64,000 bases of DNA from Archilochus colubris. Taxonomy: Eukaryota; Chordata; Aves; Apodiformes; Trochilidae. Each line of letters opens with the position of its first letter. The stretch's first letter is position 1. The notes under the pieces are model-generated. The model had not been told where the DNA came from, did no database searches, and saw only the letters and a list, made by a program, of their open reading frames with translations. Position numbers and translations under genes: made by a program. Of this stretch, positions 1 to 13,400 are shown piece after piece. Location of the stretch: contig CM041086.1 of assembly GCA_023079485.1 (NCBI GenBank), positions 13,028,401 to 13,092,400 on the forward strand, in the 5' to 3' direction.

Positions 1-1482
1 TTGAAAGTTATGAGTTCTGAAAGAAGGCATCCTTAGTGCAGGACCCAAGATCTGTTTGTAAGAAAAATGTATTGCCAGGACAACAAATGCTCTTTTCTGT
101 GCGTCTCAATTTGAATTATCCCAAGTGAACCAAAAGAGACAGAAAAGAAAAAAACCCAACAAATTTATCTGCTGAGTGTTCACTTCTCCCTCTGCAGAAC
201 AAAACCATATTGAAGGCAAAAGGCAGGCTGGTTAAGTGAGGGTATTTTAAAGCTTATGTTGTTAGAACATTACTTTTTTCACTATCTGAAGTTTGCAGAC
301 TTGCAGACCTGGTTTGGGTCCCCAGTTCACCTCAGATTCTACACCATGAAGCTACAAGATGAAAAGTTTCAGCCTAACACAGCTGTCTAAACAGTCTGTA
401 AAGTTCAGAACCCTACTAGTGCTATAAAATCAGTGATTCATGAGCAATTGCCACACATTTCCTTATGGAAGGTCAATGCTATGAAAAGGAAGATCAATTT
501 TTAAGAAAGAGCTTATTTTTTTCATCCTAGAACCTGAGAAGGTTCTCCTTGAAAATGCAGTCTCCCAGTTCTATTCACCTGAAGTGCTAAGGCTTGGACA
601 ACAGACCCAAGCCAGAGCTGACCTATATATTAATCCTGTTTGGCTTTTTTTTTTTACTCCTCAACTTTGTACCAGTGGGTATTGTGTTGGGTTACAACAA
701 TATTTATGCTGATGCCAGCAACTAACCACCCAAAGTATCATTTATGCTGACTTGCTCTCTGGAGAAAGTATTTTAGGAAACCCTACCAACCACACCCTGG
801 GCTCTGGCCAAGTCCTGGTCTGTGCTGGGCGGGGGGCAAACCACCAGATATTTCCACACAGCAAAATATGCAAGTCATTCTGACTTGCTGGTTTTTGTAG
901 CATATTAGGCTGGACCCTCTTGCAGTGAGTTTGGATGCCTCCCCTATGGGTGGATGCACCTCACAGGATTTTCCCACTTGCTGGGAAAGGTTCTCCAAAT
1001 CCTTACTGCAACCAGGGCTCCCCAGCAACTGCAGGTTGGTATGCAATGTAATGTATGCAATGTTTTCTTTATCACTACCCTTCCTCCCATGTAGTAATGA
1101 TCTGATGGCATTACCCTGTATTATCTCTATTTGCCTGCTTTGAGTGCATTGTTCTTACATTTAAGTGCATTTTTCTTACTGCATATTTTCTGCTTTATGT
1201 TGTATTATTTGTTATCAACAGTAAAACATGTCTACTCTTGCCACTCTGGGGTCCAAGTTTAACAACTGATACCCACAATCACCAAAACATCACCTTTTCT
1301 GTGTTCAGGTGGCAACACCAGATCAGAAAAGTTAATCTTTTTCACTTTCTCCCTAGAGTTATTTCATGCCCTTCTCTCCATCCTGACTGCAGTGCTGCAC
1401 AGACTGTTTTCATGATCATTTTTTAAAAGCACCTTTCCTGATTTGTTTTGCTTAATGCACAGAGATCTCAGTACCATCTTAC
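1..1482. other. Last TMEM255A intron (partial), nothing recognised
   Basis: AT-rich sequence between the last visible donor and the window edge. No Pro/Tyr-rich C-terminal exon on the minus strand and no repeat family that I can name. Confidence 0.6.
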
Positions 1483-4400
1483 CATGTCTTTAAAGCCTCC
1501 AAGGATAGCTGCTGTAATGATCCCTAGGAACAGCCCCACTATGTTCAGAATTGTTGCAGACCAAAGCAAGTGGTAAAGGTGGATGATGTCCTGGCAGCTG
1601 CTGACATCGATGTATTCATAGTAGCCTCCAGAAATCTCTACTCTGCTGGATTAGAAAAAAACAAAATACTGATAAAAAAATGTACCACACATCATAAAAC
1701 CTAAGCACTTCTTCCAGACAGTAAAATGCATACTGCAACTTACTGATACCCTGGACCTAGCTACCAAGGGAGTGGGGATAAAGCCTCCTAGAGCCCATAC
1801 TCGTGGCATCTGAGATCTCCCTGCATGATAACAGCGCAGGACTGCTTGATCTGCTGAGACCAACAAGGCCTGCCAGTCCCCAAATGACCTTGAATCTGCC
1901 TCTCATTTCCTGAAATCTCCACAGATATAAGGGCACTGCAGGGCTTGGCCACCACACACATCCAACCTCACTGCTCTGCTCCAGCTGCCTGCCCTTAGCA
2001 GCTCTACAATGGCTGGCAGGACCCAGGGACCCTGGCAGAGAGAGGTCTTTCTGCTCACATTTTTAAGCTTTTCCACACACACAGAAGGCAGACAGAAAAC
2101 TCAGGTCATACCCACTTAGATCATTATTTTGGGATGGGAAGCACAGCTCCTGCAGTGTGGGTTGGAGTCTGCAGGAAGGATTCCTCAGGGATGACTCCTC
2201 TCTGACTGCTGCTTGGGGGAACAGGCTGGCCCTCAGCTCAGCTTTCCACTTGGGCTACAGCAAATACCTCTTCAGATAACTTCTTTAGCAGAGACAGACA
2301 ATACTCAGAGCTTATGGATGACTTATCTCCCAGCTCACAAATGGGTTTAAGCTCACACAGCACAAAGGCTTTGAGGAAATGGGGAAGAACAGGCACATGT
2401 CTAAGGCCAAGGAGCAGCAGATCCAGGTTCTGCTGCCAAGTCTGCAGGGATCTGCCCCCTTCCACCTTCCCTCATTCCTCAGTTTCTGTTTCTTCTTTTC
2501 CTTGTTGTAGCCACTACAGAGACATTGCAGCCAGGAGAGGGGGGTTTCAAGCAGAATCATGGCAGAGTGTAACCACAGGTTGTAAAAACCTGTACTTAGA
2601 CTGAACCTCTGTGTAACCTGAGCACATACCATGACTGCCTTGAACAATGCAACCTCTGTGCACTGTTTGCAAGAGCTTGTTCCTATGGATACCTAGAAGA
2701 GGGTAAAGCTCTCAGCCACTGAGAACATTCAGCTCTGCACAGGTAAGTGGTACAGCATGTGCTTAGCAATAGAAGGGGCTCATCCAGTGCTGCCACAGCT
2801 GGGTTTCCACTATCAAGAGGGATGCAAGATTGCTGTCACTTTTTCTATAATTTTATTCTTTACATAACGATGTGAGCTAACCAGCCCTGAGAATCTGTGC
2901 CTTTCTGCATGAGATTCCCCCCAAAATCCCAGCACCTCCTCAGTGCAGAAAACCTGTATGGCACAATGCAAACCAAGATGATTACACCTGGTATCTTTCA
3001 TCAGAGGGCAAAAATGGGTCAGAAGCAGGACTATGAACCAACCTGACTGGGAAGAAAAAACAGAAAAAAAGATGCAGAAAGGTTACAAGTTTTTCTGCCC
3101 CAATCACTTCTCTATGTACAGCTGTTTTCAGGTAGTAAAGAGAGATTGTGCTCTGTCAGCTGTCAAAGGAAAGCAGTGCACTTCACCCCTCTGCAGCTGC
3201 TTCCATAGAAAACAAGTCCTACAGGAACGAGGGATTACCCTTCCCAGCATGTGGAATCACCTTCTCCCAACAGCAGCTTTTGATCTTCCTCCACCACAGT
3301 CAATGATTTAAGTGGGGGCCAGGCCAACTGAGAGAAATGCTAAGCCTGAAACAGCCCTAGGCAGGAGCCAGCACTAAAAAAACCAATTTATTAATTTCTT
3401 GTTGACACACATTAGAGACTCCAAATGATATAAGCAATGCATGCTGTAAATTAGGTTGGCTTAGACAGAGTAGCCAGACCTAATGGTGTGATGACTCTGG
3501 AATGGTGCTTGATTGGTAACCACCCTCCTGACTCATCTTTGCAGAGTGCTGGTACACCTTCCAGCTTCTTGTGACCATGAAAAGATATTCATGGGCAGAG
3601 AGGACACCGATTTATGAACGTGCAGGTGGCACCAGCCTGCAAACTCTCTTCTCTGTTAGCAGGGTGGAGAATGAAACAGTGTCCCAGTTATTACATCTTC
3701 AATCTTCTAAACCAAACTAAAACCCAGCGAACAAGCGGTGCCAACAGAGAAGGGAGCTGTCAGGACAAGGGACACTCAGTGAGGGAAAAACTGCAGAAGG
3801 CACCAAGCACACAAGTAATGGAAACTCTTCACTTCTGCTGTTCCACAGCACGATCACCCCTAGCTAGAATGGCTTTAGTGCAACTCATACCTCCTTTCTT
3901 TCTTTATCTTTTCCCTGAGAGTCCTTGTGCCTAGCAACCACAGCTTAAGATCCCCTCCCACAGCAGTGGTTTTTAACCCATACTCTGCTCCTGCCCTACC
4001 CTGGCCCTTCAGGCACCTGCAGACCAGCATGACCATTGCTCACCATTCCCATGGCCAGCAATGGTATTTTTAGCTTACTCACTTCCCACAGTTGTACAGG
4101 TCACAGCAGAAGCAGGTGTTGGTTTTTATTTTCGGTGTGCAGGGTGCGCGGCGCTGGGGGTGACAGATTGCCTGTGTGAATGCAGAAAAAAACCCGTAAA
4201 ACCCATAAGGCAGGATCATCACTAAACAACAGTTTCTGCTGCTATTTGGCCTGCTCTATGTGTAGAGTTTGCACTGATCTCCAGATCAGCCCCAGGCAGA
4301 TTTTTCCTTATCTTGCAGCACAGCTCCTACAAACTTCAGTGATACCTTCAGACACAGAGCACTACAACAGGCCAGTGTTTCCTTTCACCAGAGACAAGCA

Positions 4401-7400
4401 TGAGCCTGTCTGGGAAGGGAGTTATGTAGCTCTTACAAACATCCAAGACCTTGCTGAATTAACACACTCCTCACCACACAGCAACTCAAATCAAAAAATT
4501 TTCAATAGGATTGAAAATAGATTGAGATTGAATAGACTGAGAGCAAGAGATTCAATAGTCTACTCAATTCAATAGATTGAATAGACTGAGAAGCAAGATT
4601 CCCATGTTGGTGAACACCTGACTAAACGGGTTAATTGTCTGCCTGTGGGTAGCAACACCCATGCTCACACAATGACAACCTTTGGGATGAAAAGAGAAGA
4701 GGCCCCAAGCAGGCATTTTGATTTGGAATAAAGTGGTTGTTCAAAACTGCTTGGGAACTTGTGAGTAAATCTTAGAAACTCTCAGTGTACAGCAAAGGCA
4801 GCCAAAGAAGTCCATGCACACTATCAGTATGTGGCAGGAACATCTCTTTGGGATGGGATTCTCTTTGGAGAAGACAATAGATGGCAGAGGCTGGCACATG
4901 TTGGCTGCATCCAAAGAAATTACTGCTGTCTCAATTCTTAACACACCACCCTGCCCCTGTAATGAATGCAGAGACGAAGATCTGGAGAAACGGGTGCATT
5001 TTCCTACCTGTCATCCCCTCCTCCCCACCTGCTCCTTCCCTGCCATGGCAATACCAAGGATGGAGGAATTCACTCCCAGAGTCCTCCCAGCACCCCAGGC
5101 CCAGCCTCCCACACCCTCTGGGTTTTGCAGACCCCTGGGGACTGGGACACCAGAGCAGCAGACTGGTATCAGGTTGTTCCACCTGAAGCTTCACACAGAC
5201 AGCACCTCTGGATCTGCTCTCACCTCGGGTGGGGTTGTACTCTTGGAGTAGTACTGACACCGTCCCGCATACAGTGGCCTCAGATCCTGCCAAGGAAAAA
5301 AAAGCACCAGGCTTAGCACTGCAGGGAAATCAAAGCAGCTAAGAGGTGGGGGGAAAGGGGACAGGCTTTGGAGAGACCCTGCTCTTGCTCTTCTGCAACA
5401 TGCCCACCCACCCCAGTGTCCCTGAGCCCTGGGTGATGTTGAACCCCTGTCTTTGGGGGCAAGTATGTGTGGCAGCTATGGTGAGAGGAGCAGGCTCTTA
5501 AGCTGTGTTCATTTGGGTGAGAGTGGTCATCCCAAACTGAGTCAATCATTCCTCATCTCCCCAGACACATCCCAGAGGCTGCCTGACATGCTTCCAAGGG
5601 TTACTCATGCTGAATCATATCTCTAATTAAATTGTTGGCAACTTTGCCTTTCTGGGCTCTTGAGTGACTTGTGGGAAATCTCTGGAGGATTACCCCTGGC
5701 TCAGCCTTCAAACACACATTAATCTCTCACTTTGGGGCAGCCCAGTCCCCAGGGCAACACCTCAGGAAAAGCAACGCTGGATGCACAACACCCAGCTCCT
5801 TCCCAGGAGCAGCTGGACCTGCTCTCTGGGTGTCTGCTCCACAGCTCAGGGTGGCAGGGCAGCAGCAGGTGATAAGGGGGACACTCGTGTGGCAGGAGCA
5901 CATCTCCAGCAAGGCAGTGACATTTTTGGACTGTTTGGGGGTGAAGCGAGGCCAGAAGCATGTTTGTTCATCAAGAGACAGAAACTAGACCCCTCTGCTC
6001 CCATCCCAACTGCTCTGCCTGCCTCAGACATCCCCAGGGCCAGCCAGGAGGAGATGCCAGCTCATGCCATCACCCAACCTCTCAGGTCATCACCTAAAAA
6101 CCCCTGAGAAATCCTGCAGGGCTCAGACTCATGTAGCCAGGATTAGGAGTCAAAAGAGCTTCACCTTTTTACCAAAGCAAATGCTTCCCATGTCCATGCA
6201 AGGGGATGGCCAAGACTTGCTGGTTTCATCCAGACAGATGGAAACCTCTGACACAGCTGAGCAGTGCTGCCCTTTGCTCCATCAGCAAATCCCACCATCC
6301 ACCTGGCTCTCTACCATTGGGATGCTCAGGGGCAGGAAAGGGGAGATGGCTTTACAAGGAGAGTAATGAGCCAGCTGACACAGGGAGTTTCCACCTCATG
6401 GGTCATTCTGACCTTCTGAAATTCCTTTCCATTCTGATCACAAGCAAACCTCCAATATGCCTTTTTAATCCCATTCTGCCAAAAATTTCAAAAGAAGTCA
6501 CCGAGTTGCAGATCTGCAGGGCAAAAATCTGTTTGCAGTTATAAATTCAAATTAAAAAATTGGAAATAGTGGATTTTTTCATTTCTATCCTAATAATTGA
6601 AGCTTTTGCACATAGCCCTGTAGTAGCAATTGGTTATAACAGCAGCAGGTTGTATTTTTTCCAGTCACTGAATGGAAACTGAGAACCTACTGCAAGTGCT
6701 TCCTTTTCATACTGTAACACTTTAATGAGCTACCTATCAAATGCCTTCAAACTACTACAGCATCCAGTGGTTCAATCAGAATTAAGAATTACCTCTGCTA
6801 ACATTTCAAATAAAAACCTGCTCATATATTGTCCCTTGGCAACAGCTGTAATTGACATTACAACTTAATAGTTTGGAGATTCAGTAAACACATAAGGCAT
6901 ACCCAAAAAACTAAAGCAAAGTTTTAAGATTTTAATGCTTGCTGCTAATTTCAAGACACTCAAAAAAACCTGGTACAGTTTTCTACAGTTGATGATTTAA
7001 AACAGTATTGCTGTATGTTAACAGGGTTGATGTGGTCCGACAGAGGATTACAGACACCATCACTTGTTTTCCTAGAGTCAAAGCAATGCAGGACCTGTGT
7101 TTTCTTGGAAGCACTTACAATGTGTCTGGCAGCAAAGACACCGTCTACTATGGCACAGCAGAATGCAGCAATCACCCCAAAGCTGATGAAGACAATCGAT
7201 GCAACCAGCTGAAAAGAGGAAAACAAAGCAAAGAATCAGATGCTTTTCCACCACCAAATGCCTCGTGCCCTCTCCACAAGGATATGTAAACCCCAGTCAA
7301 TAAGCCCTCAAGCAATCAATGACCCAGCTGTTTGCCCAGGCTGCACAAACTGCTCTCTCTGAAGGCAATGGGGTGGGTGTCTCAGAGCAGAGCCTCTGCT

Positions 7401-10400
7401 CCTGTGAGGTGTCAGGAGTGCTGTGCCAGACTGGTTCTCTGGGAATTTGATATTGTAATGCAAGTTCTTCCATGACTGCAAAGTGCTAAACTTAGGCTGA
7501 GGATACACCTCCTCCTCTGGCTGCTGCTGTCTGTATCACAGAATGTTAGGGGTTAGAAGGGACCTCAAAAGACCAACTGTAACTCTTTCCTGGAGAGAAA
7601 GGAAGGGATTTTCTTCTCCCCCCCTATCCTGGAATGAATGCTGCTCAGTTCACAGGAGCTGTGAATGCTTCCCAGGCTGCAAGGACATGGGAGGTGTTTG
7701 TGTGTGAGCCTCTCTGGTGGGGCTGCTTTCATGCAGGCACAAGCACAAAGCCATGAGAGCAGGAGAGAGGTGACCAGCCTGTGCCACTGGTGCTGTACAC
7801 CTCACAGTAGCCTGGCTGGGCTCCTTGGTGCCAGGTTGTGGCAAGCACAGCCCATGGGGCCTCCTCTTGGTTTGGCAGACCTGCAAGGAGAGACATCTCC
7901 ACCTTCAGCTCAAGTCAGAGCTGGGGGAAGTCAGACATAGCCTCATCCTGCCCATTCTTAAAATTAAGGCAAAAGCATTCAGAAAATAAACCAGAAACAC
8001 TCAAATCCCACTCAGGTTATCAGAAGCAAAGTATCTGCTCCCTCTACACCACTTTAAACAGCAGTGCTCAGCTTGGGGAACCAGGCATGAGTGGTGACAC
8101 GACCCCTCCTCACTCCCAAGCAGCTGCTCCAGACCAGCTCAACACACAGAGAGCTCCCAATGTGCATCCCAATCCCCCTCCCCAAGGCACATCAGGACTG
8201 CTGACAGGGCCCTGGAGAGGGGGCAAGCATGGCACTCAAACAGACAGGTTCACAGCAAGGTGGCTTGGGGAACAGCACTATTTCAATTTAAATAACAGTG
8301 ATTTCGTGGGTTTTTCCCTGGTGGTTTTCCACTTCAGCAATCACAGCCCTCACGTGTCAGACACTCGCAGCTTTAAAAACTGCTCCTCCACAGGTACAAA
8401 GGTGACTCTGGCCATTGTGAGCTTTGGGCACTAGAAAAAAGGTCACTAGTAGCAGGAATACAAAAATAGCAGTTAGTTTGGCCAGTGCTGACAGACATGC
8501 CAGGTCTCCTGGCAAAGGGATGTTTGTTTTAAAGCACCAGGTGCTAAGTTTGCCCAAAAACCTTGGTTTCTGCCACTGCTCAAGGATCCAGTTCTCAGAC
8601 AGGCAAGTCAGATGGCTTGACAAAGAGAAGCCAGACAGATCCCATATGTGTTTTTCAAACCCTCTCAGGATTTTTAGGTTAATCACACTATTTTTACCTA
8701 AACCTCACTCAGTGAAAACAGAGCTTCCTCCAGCAGCAGCCACATGCAGACCAGTGGGCAATGAGTGGAGGTGCAGGAGGACTCACTTGAGACAGTGGGA
8801 ATGGTCCTTGTACAATTGCTTATTCAGATATCTTCAAAATGAGAGAAAAATAAAATGGTTTCTCTAGATGAGGCAAGTATTCAAGACATGCACTGTCCTA
8901 CTGCAAATAAAAACTGCAGCAGTGGATAGAGCAGGCTTTGAAATAACCCAAGGACTATACAGACAAGTCACAGCCACTAATAACAAGCTGCTAGTGGAAT
9001 ATTAGATGCTGTGCCACAAAGTATTTGCAGGTGGCAGCAGGTGACAAATTTTCCAAACCAGGTCCTGAGCTGGGACTCTGCCAGCTGTAAACACCATTTC
9101 CTCCCCACTCACACCATCACCACATCCAGAGCACAACTTGCATTACCCATGACATCAGTCACACTGTTTCACTACCACAACCAGTGAAACCACACCAAGG
9201 GAAGAAGCACAGCTGCTCAGTCTCAGTGGAAAAAACACAGCAGCAGAAGTTGCTTTTTGCTCTTCCTGCCATGGCTGAGTAACAAGCAGCACCAAGGCTG
9301 CCTCACAGCAAACTACGATGCTGGGGAAGTCCTCAGAAGATTAAAAAAAAAACAAAACAAAACCTGCATTGCCAGTGGTATGATGGGAATATGTGATGGA
9401 CAAAGCTGCCACTGTAAAGTGCTCCTGGGCAAGGAGCAGATGTGACTCAAGCATGGGGACAATAGGTGACAGCTACTGCATGATGTCCTCTCAGGGACAC
9501 AGCAGCTGCCAGCCCAGGCAGAAGTGATGCAGTCCCTGCAGAGCTGGGTCATGTGTGCTTGTTAGGACACAAAACCAGAGAGAGATGAAAAGAATAAACA
9601 CAGGCTACCCAGGGCTCTTCCAAATAAACCAAGAGGCCAAGTCAGAGCCACGCTGTCTCTCCAGGGCACTCCTGGGCAGAACACAGGAATGGCAGAACCA
9701 TTGCTCAACCAGCCCCTGACATGCTGCTAATACATGATGAGCAAGAGGCTTGGAAACCTTGCCAGGTCAGCAAGAACAGGACATGTTGCTCTTGCAGAGC
9801 CAGGGTGAAAACAACAAAAAATACCTAGTGGGAAACCCAACCAACTCCCCTGCACCCTGTCTGACTGGGAAAGGGAGCTTTGCCTCTCCTCCAGGGTCTG
9901 CTTCACCCTCTCCTTCCTGCTCTGCAGGGAGCAAGCTATTTGCAAAGGAAAGAGCAAGGCAGCCCAGCCTCTGGATTAGGACAAGCAGGAATTTCTCCTA
10001 ACTCCCTCTGCAGCTTGGCAAACGTGCCTTAGCCTTGGTCAGCAGCACACTCTGCTTGTCACATCCCTGAGCCAACTTGGCCCTGGAAGAGCAGGGAGCA
10101 GCACTGGACCAGCAGGACAGGCTGCAGGGACATCACTGTCCCCCCTCCGCCCTCTGCACCCTCCTACAGGTCCGGAACTGTCTGGCATGGGAGTGGAACT
10201 ACAGCTGCTCTCCCATGGGAGCCAAGCAGAGGCAGGAATGCCCAGAGGATGCTCCAGGACCTGGACTGCAGCTCCCCACATGCTGTCTCTAGGCAGACAC
10301 ATACAGCAAGCAGAGAAACCAAGCTAGGAGACTGAGCTCAACAGCCAGCTGGGAACACATCAGGTACCAACTTCTTTTGACCTCTATCTACACACACCTT

Positions 10401-13400
10401 TTACTAAAGGCTCTCAAAACACCTGAGTCCACCCTAAGCCCTGGTACTGACACTTGCAAAGCATTACAGCTGCTCCTGCAGGCACAGGCAGGAAGGTGAG
10501 GGTTTTGTGAAACAGCATTTCTGGCATCCTTAGTGGCCATCAGAGACCTAGCCAAGTCCCCACAAGTCTCCTGTGCTTGCCAAAGGGGAATCTGGGCCAG
10601 CACCATCCCCACTGCACAGAGAGATCCCCTCCCACAGCTGTGATGGTTTTGCATCAGCAGCACTGATCTCATCTCATCTGCTTTGTCCTCTCTGCACATC
10701 CACTGCCCACCTCGTCTCTTCTGGACATTGCTCCCAAGGGATGGGACACATGAGATGTTCCAAAGCAGTGGCTGCTCAGCCCCAGCACACAGAAGTTTCC
10801 TTGCAGTGTGAGGAGAGAACCAGAGCAGGCTGTGGTCCACACCTCTGCCCCAGCCAGCATCTTCTGTGCTCCTCAGGTCCCCAACTGCTGCTTCACAGCA
10901 AGCCAGAGCTCTTGCTTCTCCTTTCTACTTGAAGAGGTGTTTAGAAACAAGGACCAGCAACACACATCTTAATCAGCAATGCCGGAAAAGTTGGTTGCTT
11001 TTCAGTTACACCCCAGTGTCCATGTTTTTTGTCATGTAGAGATCTTGATTGGCTTCCTCTCTCTACACATAAGAGAGCAGGGAGCTCTGAGGATTCCTGT
11101 CCTCAGGAAAGATTTTCTGCTGGGCTCATTAAGGGCTTGCACCTCCAGGCTGGCTCTCACACCCCCTGCATGACCATCTTCTCTACCCTTTCCTTACAGC
11201 AGAAAGTGATCAAAAGCAATTTTTGCAGAGCCTCAAGCCTCTAGGAATTTATTTTAAAAGATTATTATGGTTATGTTATTTACCATGTTATGTATCATAT
11301 GCTGTGACAGCTCAACAGAAAACGTTCTGGGTGTGAGTCTGTGAAGCACTGAGTATCCCTAAAACACCAAACACCCAATTTCAAGCCTTTAAAAAAAGAA
11401 ATCCCACTGGGTTCAGTGAGATTGTGTATAGTCACTTTGTGCTTTACTTGGCATTTTTTTGTGTTGTTGTTTTTTAACGAAAAAAATAAATCAGGGTTAG
11501 CAGCCTTGTTCTCCAGGACTGCCAGAAACCATCTCCAGCTCACAAGAAGCATGCAACACCACCCTAGAAGGATTAGGAAAACCAATAATACTCTTTACAT
11601 ACAAAATCTGAGTTACTGTGGTATTTTTTTTTTAATAATTATAATGTACTTACCATTTGCCTTTTGTTTTCTATCAGATTTGATCCAATTATTCCAAGAA
11701 ATGACCCAAAACCAAGCTGAAAAACAACACAGAGTTAATATTTACATCAGGACAATATCCAAGATACTGTACATACAGACAGAACACAATTAAATCCAGA
11801 AGCAGCAAAAGAACATACTGCAGATGGGTGAGCACCCTTCCTTGAGTAAGAAATCAGTGGAGTCTCTCACTAGCAAGAACTATGAAGTGTGTCCCTTACA
11901 TAACACTGAAAGTGTGTGCAGAAACCAAAAGGATGAGTTCTGAATTCCATCCCCTCCCCAGTGATGCTGAGAAATGATGCTGGTGGATGAAGATTTGCAT
12001 TGCTGCCTTGGAACAACACTGTGAACACTCAGGAGCCTCCAAGTGCAAACCTAGCAGGACCACATCCCTAACACCTGCAGGACCAGGCTTTTGTACTGTG
12101 AAGTATGAAACAAGGGAGAATTTTTCTCGGGGAGATTTAGCATTTTTCTGCCTTCTACTCCTCCCTCATTTCCAGAGGTGAGGATGCATGAACCAGGGCC
12201 TTCTACCAGAAGAGCTCACACCAGCCCAGCCAGCAGAATGAGCTCCAGCAAAAGCACCTTTTTTTTTTGCTGCCACAACTGACAACACTGTTCTTATTTC
12301 AGCTCAGTGGAGTCAGCCAGGAGTGTGACTTCCCACCTCCTTTCTCCATAGCCTGAAGCTATTTAGCTGCACTGAAGTATCTAGGACAGAGCACACCACA
12401 GCCAGGTCAGAATCAGGGACCTCAACCAGGAACCAGACTGCAGGGAGAGATGCAGGAATACTTCAGTGTCACACCAAGAAAGGGCTTTGATAGGTGCTGA
12501 GCACATCCAGCTCCACTTCCATGGGTCAGCAAAATGAGAAACATCCTACAGCTGGACTGATCATATTAAGCAGGTACAAATCCAGTCAGGATCAGGAGGG
12601 TGGTGGAGATTTGGGTGAGAATGCCAAATACCTGGCCAAGTCCCCCAGGAAGCAGAATAAGGCATGAGATGAGCTGCAGGGGTTCAAGAATGAGTCAACG
12701 AACCTGGAATCGATATTTTAGGATCCACGAATAGAAAGCCAAGTTTTAATAAATCTGACACTAACAAGCAGAGATCAGCAGTCACAAACATGCTGAGAAG
12801 TTGGGCTCAAATCTTTCCCTGCCCTGCTTAAACCCAGCAGCACTGGGTGCAGGGCTTGGGCAGCCAGGGCTGCCAGTCAGCACCCCCCTGCCTGCTCTGC
12901 ACCCCCATCTCTTGGAGTCTGCTGTCCCGTATCAGGGACAAACTATCCTGCTGGAAAGCAGGACAATGAATCCAGGTATTGCTTAACACTGGAGCAGCAG
13001 GAAGATTGAACTGCCCCAAACTCATCAGCCAGTGTTTCTGGGCTTATTATTTTGCTCATCTTGGGCAACCACCAGCTTTCCACCTTCCCCAAGTGACTGG
13101 AGTTTTGCAGCTCAGTTCCAAGCCCAAAGACTGGGAGATCCAGGCATTAACAGTGACATGGATCCAGGCATGTTGAAGAGAAATGCTCACGTGGTGTTTC
13201 AGAGCAGCCTCAAACCAAAAAGTGAAATACTAAAGATAATTTAAGAGAATTCAAAAAGAAGAAATTGGAGCAAGTCTGTACATCCAACAGGCGAAGACCA
13301 AATAAATCACTGGATTCTCATTAGTTAATTAGCTCAGTACACTAGTGGGAAAAGCTCTTGTTTTTCTATGGATGGGACAAAAAGAGCTTAATAATCTGCA

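Noticed and set aside
7838..8434. 198-codon plus-strand frame inside TMEM255A intron
   Set aside because: No similarity to any family I know, low-complexity composition, and antisense to an intron.
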